Shown in pieces: positions 61,900-64,000 of a DNA stretch of 64,000 nt. Position numbers and translations under genes: made by a program. Under the pieces are notes generated by a model that saw nothing but the letters and a program-made list of their open reading frames with translations, did not search any database and was not told where the DNA came from. The stretch comes from PALSA-610 sp038213435 (GTDB taxonomy: Bacteria > Actinomycetota > Acidimicrobiia > IMCC26256 > PALSA-610): positions 43,496 to 107,495 of the forward strand of contig JBBQTI010000007.1 of the NCBI GenBank assembly GCA_038213435.1, given 5' to 3'. Every line of letters begins with the position of its first letter. The first letter of the stretch is position 1.

Positions 61900-62676
61900 C
61901 TACGCCCGCGCTTCGATCCAGAACCGCTCGGAGGCGACCCGGATGGGGCGGCCGTGGAGGCGAAGCAGCGCGTCCCGATGACGTTCTATCGAAAAGTCGG
62001 GGACACCCCACTTCACGTTGCTGAGGTACCACGCGAGCGCGCCGATGTCGGCGAACACCGTGGTGGCTGTGCCGACGGCGGATTGTCGGACGCGCAGCCC
62101 GGCGCGTCGAAGTTGCTCGACCGCGAGATCGATGTGGAAGTCATCGTCAGCGGCTGGGTCGAGTTCCAGGAGCTCATGGAAGCGCCGAGCTCCCGAACCG
62201 GCCTGTTGGGTCAGGAACACGCCCCCGTGACGCAGCACTCGGCGGACCTCGACTGCCACGAAGGATTCGTGGCGGTTTGCGACCAGGTCGAACGCCGCGT
62301 CGCGGAAGGGGAGCCGACCGCGGGGTGCGCGGGTCGCCTGATCGGCGTTGTCGATCGCGCCTTCGTCCTTCACCACTGCGATGCGGAGAGGTCCGAGTCG
62401 AGCGGCGGCGACGGGGACGTTCGGGGGCCAGCTCTCGGTGGCAACGGTGCGCGCGGCGTGGCGCCGGTTGCTCAGCCACTCGCCGCCTCCGGTGCCCATG
62501 TCGAGCATGGACGCCGCTCGGACGGCAGCGTCGTCGACGATTCGTTCGAACGACCACGGCGGCGGCTCGAGAACGAGACGTTCGCCCAGCACGGAGAAGT
62601 CCCAGCCGCGAAAAGGGATGGCGAGTGCTTCCCGAAGTAGTTGCTCGGCCGACGACGACGCCATCAACTCGATCAT
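61900..62676 (-). CDS. Class I SAM-dependent methyltransferase
   Basis: 258 residues. Motif I is MLDMGTGGGEWLSNRRH near residue 58; later blocks are LPFRDAAFDLVANRHESFVAVEVRRVLRHGGVFLTQQAG. The C-terminal region (FHIDLAVEQLRRAGLRVRQSAVGTATTVFADIGALAWYLSNVKWGVPDFSIERHRDALLRLH) is typical of uncharacterised actinobacterial methyltransferases. A second in-frame start near MASSSAEQLL is possible. Substrate unknown. Confidence 0.8.
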   Translation of the reverse strand: MIELMASSSAEQLLREALAIPFRGWDFSVLGERLVLEPPPWSFERIVDDAAVRAASMLDMGTGGGEWLSNRRHAARTVATESWPPNVPVAAARLGPLRIAVVKDEGAIDNADQATRAPRGRLPFRDAAFDLVANRHESFVAVEVRRVLRHGGVFLTQQAGSGARRFHELLELDPAADDDFHIDLAVEQLRRAGLRVRQSAVGTATTVFADIGALAWYLSNVKWGVPDFSIERHRDALLRLHGRPIRVASERFWIEARA

Positions 62677-62712
62677 GACCGAATTCGTTGACGCAGGTTC
62701 CGCGAACGCGCG

Positions 62713-63711
62713 CTACCCAGGAGCGTCCGGCCACGCGAAGTCGACGGCGATGGCCTCGAGCGCGAGCAGCGTCTCGTCGTCGCAGAGCGCACCGAGAATG
62801 CCGGCGCGGTACGCGTCGCGGGCCGACAATCCGAGCCCGGCCGCGGTGTCGTAGTCGCGGGAAAGATCGGTGTCGAACATCGCGGGATCGTCGGTGCTGA
62901 TCGTGCACAACACTCCGGCCTCGAGCATCATGGGGAGAGGATGGCGCTCGAGCGCGTCGATCGCCCGCGTGCGGAGATTCGATATCGGGCACACGTCACA
63001 GACGATTCCGCGAGCAGCGAGCTCGTCGAGGAGAGCCGGGTCGTCGACCGCGCGGATGCCGTGTCGCAGCCGGTCGGCCCCCAGCGCATCGAGCGCGCCA
63101 CGGATCGACGCGACGCCTTCGGTCTCTCCCGCGTGCGGCACCGAACCGAGGCCGCCGGCTTTGGCGATACGAAACGCAGGCGCAAACGGCTCGGGTGGGA
63201 ATCCCGACTCCCGCCCGCCGAGGCCGAGGCCGACGACTCCACGCTCGCGGTACTTGACCGCGTAGCGCGCGGTCTCGAGCGCGGCGTCGACGGGGAAGCC
63301 GCGTGGGATGTCGGGCGTGAGGCGTACCTCGACACCGGTCGTCTCCTTCGCTTCTTCCGCGCCGTCGCAGAACCCGGAGAAGACCTCGTCCCACGACGCG
63401 CCGCCGAGCACGCGTTCGGCCGGGGTGAAGATTCCCTCGATGTAAACCGCTCCGTGCGACGCCGCTTCTTGCGCGTACGACACCACGACTTGGCGAAAGT
63501 CGACCTCGGTGCGGATGACGTGCGTTGTCATCATCCAGAGCTCGATGAAGTGGTCGAAGTCGCGGAACCGGTACAGCTCCGCCAGCTCGTCGACGTCGTT
63601 CGCGGGGAGCGTGAGCCCGTTGCGGTCGGCGATGTCGAGCAGCGCCGCGGGTCGCACCGCGCCTTCGAGGTGGACGTGGAGCTCGATCTTGGGTGTCGGT
63701 GCAGCGGGCAT
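62713..63711 (-). CDS. add: Adenosine deaminase
   Basis: 332 residues. Deaminates adenosine (or adenine) to the inosine product in purine salvage. Zinc ligands: IELHVHLEGAVRPAALLDIA near the start, then SVPHAGETEGVASIRGAL (His and Glu near residue 200), GHGIRAV-type segment DRLRHGIRAVDDP, and CTISTDDPAMFDTDLSRDY with the terminal metal Asp. Complete in length. The promoter region is at 63712-63810. Confidence 0.9.
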   Translation of the reverse strand: MPAAPTPKIELHVHLEGAVRPAALLDIADRNGLTLPANDVDELAELYRFRDFDHFIELWMMTTHVIRTEVDFRQVVVSYAQEAASHGAVYIEGIFTPAERVLGGASWDEVFSGFCDGAEEAKETTGVEVRLTPDIPRGFPVDAALETARYAVKYRERGVVGLGLGGRESGFPPEPFAPAFRIAKAGGLGSVPHAGETEGVASIRGALDALGADRLRHGIRAVDDPALLDELAARGIVCDVCPISNLRTRAIDALERHPLPMMLEAGVLCTISTDDPAMFDTDLSRDYDTAAGLGLSARDAYRAGILGALCDDETLLALEAIAVDFAWPDAPG

Positions 63712-63787
63712 GTCGGCTCCTTGGCGCGTCGAAAGCGTTGCCTTCGCCGCGAACCGGGGCCTTCAGGCCCTGCCCTTCTGGTCAGCT

Positions 63788-63805
63788 CGTGACGTCACGA
63801 TGATA
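63788..63805 (-). promoter_or_regulatory. add promoter with palindromic operator candidate
   Basis: On the minus strand TATCAT (63800-63805) is a good -10. A perfect 12-bp palindrome CGTGACGTCACG (63788-63799) abuts it exactly where transcription would start. A bound regulator would block add. The leader of about 75 bases also contains GGGCC-TGAA-GGCCC. Confidence 0.5.
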
Positions 63806-63906
63806 GCGGCCGTATCGCGAGTCGTCGGTGCCCTGCTCGAGCGATGCGCGACCGGGTACAAGTTAGAGGCCGAGCTTGCCGCCGACGACACCCCGGGAAC
63901 CCCGAG

Positions 63907-64000
63907 CGGTTTTCTTGCCAACAGTTGGCACGATTTCTGTACGCCACGCGTCGGTTTTCTTGCCAACAGTTGGCACGATTTCTGTACGCCACGCGTCGGT
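63907..64000. repeat. 45-bp tandem repeat running off the window end
   Basis: Units start at 63907, 63952 and 63997 with period 45 and no base difference between the two complete copies. Each contains the palindrome TGCCAACAGTTGGCA and is only about 53% GC, well below its surroundings. There are no spacers, so it is not a CRISPR. On the minus strand each unit could encode 15 residues (VAYRNRANCWQENRR), since 45 is a multiple of three. Confidence 0.85.

Noticed and set aside
63712..63787. Purine riboswitch before add
   Set aside because: Only one short hairpin; no three-way junction or conserved loops.
63907..64000. CRISPR array
   Set aside because: Units are contiguous and identical with no spacers, and no cas genes are present.

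Overview
The window is GC-rich chromosomal DNA from an actinomycete-grade bacterium, most likely an uncultured member of the Acidimicrobiia or a near relative. The lineage call is inference. It rests on mycothiol conjugate amidase (mca), a coenzyme F420 guanylyltransferase (cofC), the LexA-controlled imuA'-imuB-dnaE2 mutasome, a CtpE-type P-ATPase, two class III adenylate cyclases, GYW-repeat/CAP surface proteins, many GTG starts, and about twenty genes whose -10 box (TANNNT) lies only 6-10 bases before the start codon, so their mRNAs should be leaderless or nearly so.

Region 1 (1-19 kb) is mainly branched-chain amino acid synthesis: serA, leuA, leuCD with a divergent IclR regulator, then leuB-ilvE-cimA. 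Two peptide attenuators that are easy to miss control it. A 17-residue leader ending in a Leu-rich run precedes leuA, and an 11-residue Val/Ile/Leu leader precedes leuB-ilvE-cimA. Each has a sigma70-like promoter, a hairpin and a terminator ending in a T-run. cimA implies isoleucine synthesis from pyruvate through citramalate, sharing leuB and leuCD. Interleaved are a hydantoinase/oxoprolinase pair (hyuAB), greA, an acyl-CoA dehydrogenase, and gltX-ydcF leading into tRNA-Gln and tRNA-Glu.

Region 2 (20-36 kb) holds an HU gene followed by a separate lysine-rich histone H1-like gene. Next are lmbE-cofC divergent from plsC-gpsA-hypothetical-adenylate cyclase, with superimposed -10 boxes between them. 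Then come an NlpC/P60 hydrolase with an apparent frameshift after its signal peptide, a GH38 alpha-mannosidase, a KdpDE-like two-component pair, rnhB and pgi.

Region 3 (36.3-42.3 kb) is an SOS mutagenesis cassette. A near-perfect LexA box overlaps the promoter of imuA'. Just upstream lies about 350 bp of non-coding DNA with a 106-bp inverted-repeat element, CTAGC-rich repeats and a decayed transposase fragment.

Region 4 (42.5-64 kb) carries an amidohydrolase, an MgtE-like cation transporter paired with a PhoU/TrkA-C protein, a phosphoesterase, a rhomboid protease, a CtpE-like ATPase, cell-envelope proteins (CAP with GYW repeats, VanW), a second adenylate cyclase, mca, a GGDEF/EAL protein, a sulfatase, a methyltransferase and adenosine deaminase. 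The window ends inside a 45-bp tandem repeat with an internal palindrome.

I found no CRISPR array, intact insertion sequence or prophage. The most notable unexplained items are the two attenuators, the HU/H1 split, the inverted-repeat element beside the SOS cassette, the MgtE-PhoU pair, the dispersed intergenic repeat at 8.2 and 21.4 kb, and the terminal 45-bp repeat.
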